This document shows positions 6,114-6,404 of a stretch of DNA of 6,404 nt, piece after piece (within the stretch, counting starts at the first letter, position 1; every line of letters starts with the position of its first letter). The translations under genes and the position numbers were made by a program. The stretch is from Nitrospinota bacterium (lineage in GTDB: Bacteria > Tectomicrobia > Entotheonellia > J063). Under the pieces are notes generated by a model, which saw nothing but the letters and a program-made list of their open reading frames with translations, made no database searches and had not been told where the DNA came from. Where the stretch lies: NCBI GenBank assembly GCA_003696125.1, contig RFHZ01000029.1, positions 1-6,404 on the forward strand, read 5' to 3'.

Positions 6114-6404
6114 GAGACAGAGATCGATCACCAGTTTCTCCAACAAGTGTCTGGGGGGGATCGATCTGGTCTTGAGCGTAATATCGAGTTGCCGCAATTG
6201 CATAAAGATGGTGCGGAGTTCCTCGGTCTCGAAGCGCTCAGCGTTGCGGAGCAGTTCACGCAGAAAGTAGCGATGCAGGCCGATCTGCTTGGCAATCTGC
6301 TCTTCGGTATGGCCGGCCTGCCGGTATACCTTGGCCTGCCAGAGGAGTCGAAACTGCCGGGTGATCATCCGCAGGATGAGGAGGGGAGGTTCTCCGTAGG
6401 CCAG
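6099..6404 (-). CDS. holA: DNA polymerase III delta subunit, C-terminal part (truncated by the window edge)
   Basis: Delta subunit of the clamp loader, which opens the beta sliding clamp and loads it on primed DNA. Only the last 101 residues are inside the window; the frame is open to the right edge and stops with TAG at 6101-6099. The visible part is the C-terminal helical collar domain typical of HolA: GEPPLLILRMITRQFRLLWQ (4-23), then AGHTEEQIAKQIGLHRYFLR (30-49), ending in LEKLVIDLCLLRRG. Full-length family members are about 330-345 residues, so roughly the first two thirds are missing. An internal ATG at 6368 should not be taken as the start, because family similarity continues upstream of it to the edge. 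holA and rpsT are also close neighbours in Bacillus. The tail overlaps the rpsT 3' end on the opposite strand. Confidence 0.92.
   Translation of the reverse strand: MAYGEPPLLILRMITRQFRLLWQAKVYRQAGHTEEQIAKQIGLHRYFLRELLRNAERFETEELRTIFMQLRQLDITLKTRSIPPRHLLEKLVIDLCLLRRG
6121..6167. repeat. Inverted repeat just past the rpsT stop, inside holA
   Basis: AGATCGATC (6121-6129) and GATCGATCT (6159-6167) are perfect 9-bp reverse complements. Inside them CCAG (6131-6134) pairs with CTGG (6151-6154), leaving a 16-base loop and an uneven bulge (A against GGGG). It starts 7 bp after the rpsT stop and could cap or help end the rpsT transcript. There is no T-tract behind it, so it is not a classic intrinsic terminator. 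The bases also encode the HolA C-terminus. Confidence 0.5.

Overview
The window is a compact bacterial chromosomal segment of housekeeping genes. From left to right it holds: the 5' part of a SagB/ThcOx-type nitroreductase gene (minus strand, cut by the left edge), glnD, xerD and murJ (all minus), rpsT (plus), and the 3' end of holA (minus, cut by the right edge). Almost every base is coding. The only real intergenic spaces are about 65 bp between glnD and the sagB-like gene and 106 bp between murJ and rpsT, so there is no gene-free stretch over 300 bases.

murJ, xerD and glnD form a tight operon read right to left. Both junctions are 4-base ATGA overlaps, in which the upstream stop and downstream start share bases. 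The sagB-like gene follows glnD in the same direction with no visible terminator between, so it probably belongs to the same transcript. This puts the lipid II flippase (cell wall), the chromosome-dimer recombinase and the PII uridylyltransferase (nitrogen signalling) under shared expression. rpsT runs divergently from a near-consensus sigma-70 promoter (TTGACA, 17 bp, TATAAA, with an extended -10 TG). It converges on holA, and the two reading frames overlap by 15 bp at their 3' ends.

The organism looks like a moderately GC-rich Gram-negative bacterium with a GlnD/PII system. The order holA-rpsT-murJ-xerD-glnD and the protein sequences suggest a deltaproteobacterium in the broad sense (Geobacter/Desulfuromonas/Pelobacter-like). 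That placement comes from recalled gene neighbourhoods and was not tested.

The least ordinary place is the glnD to sagB-like junction. The best Shine-Dalgarno there sits in a small hairpin and points at a three-codon ORF. That ORF overlaps a seven-codon ORF, which in turn overlaps a GTG in the sagB-like frame. A SagB-type oxidase here, without any YcaO or RiPP precursor in view, is also an orphan of unknown function. I see no mobile element, CRISPR, tRNA or rRNA, and no clear new multi-gene system in what is visible.
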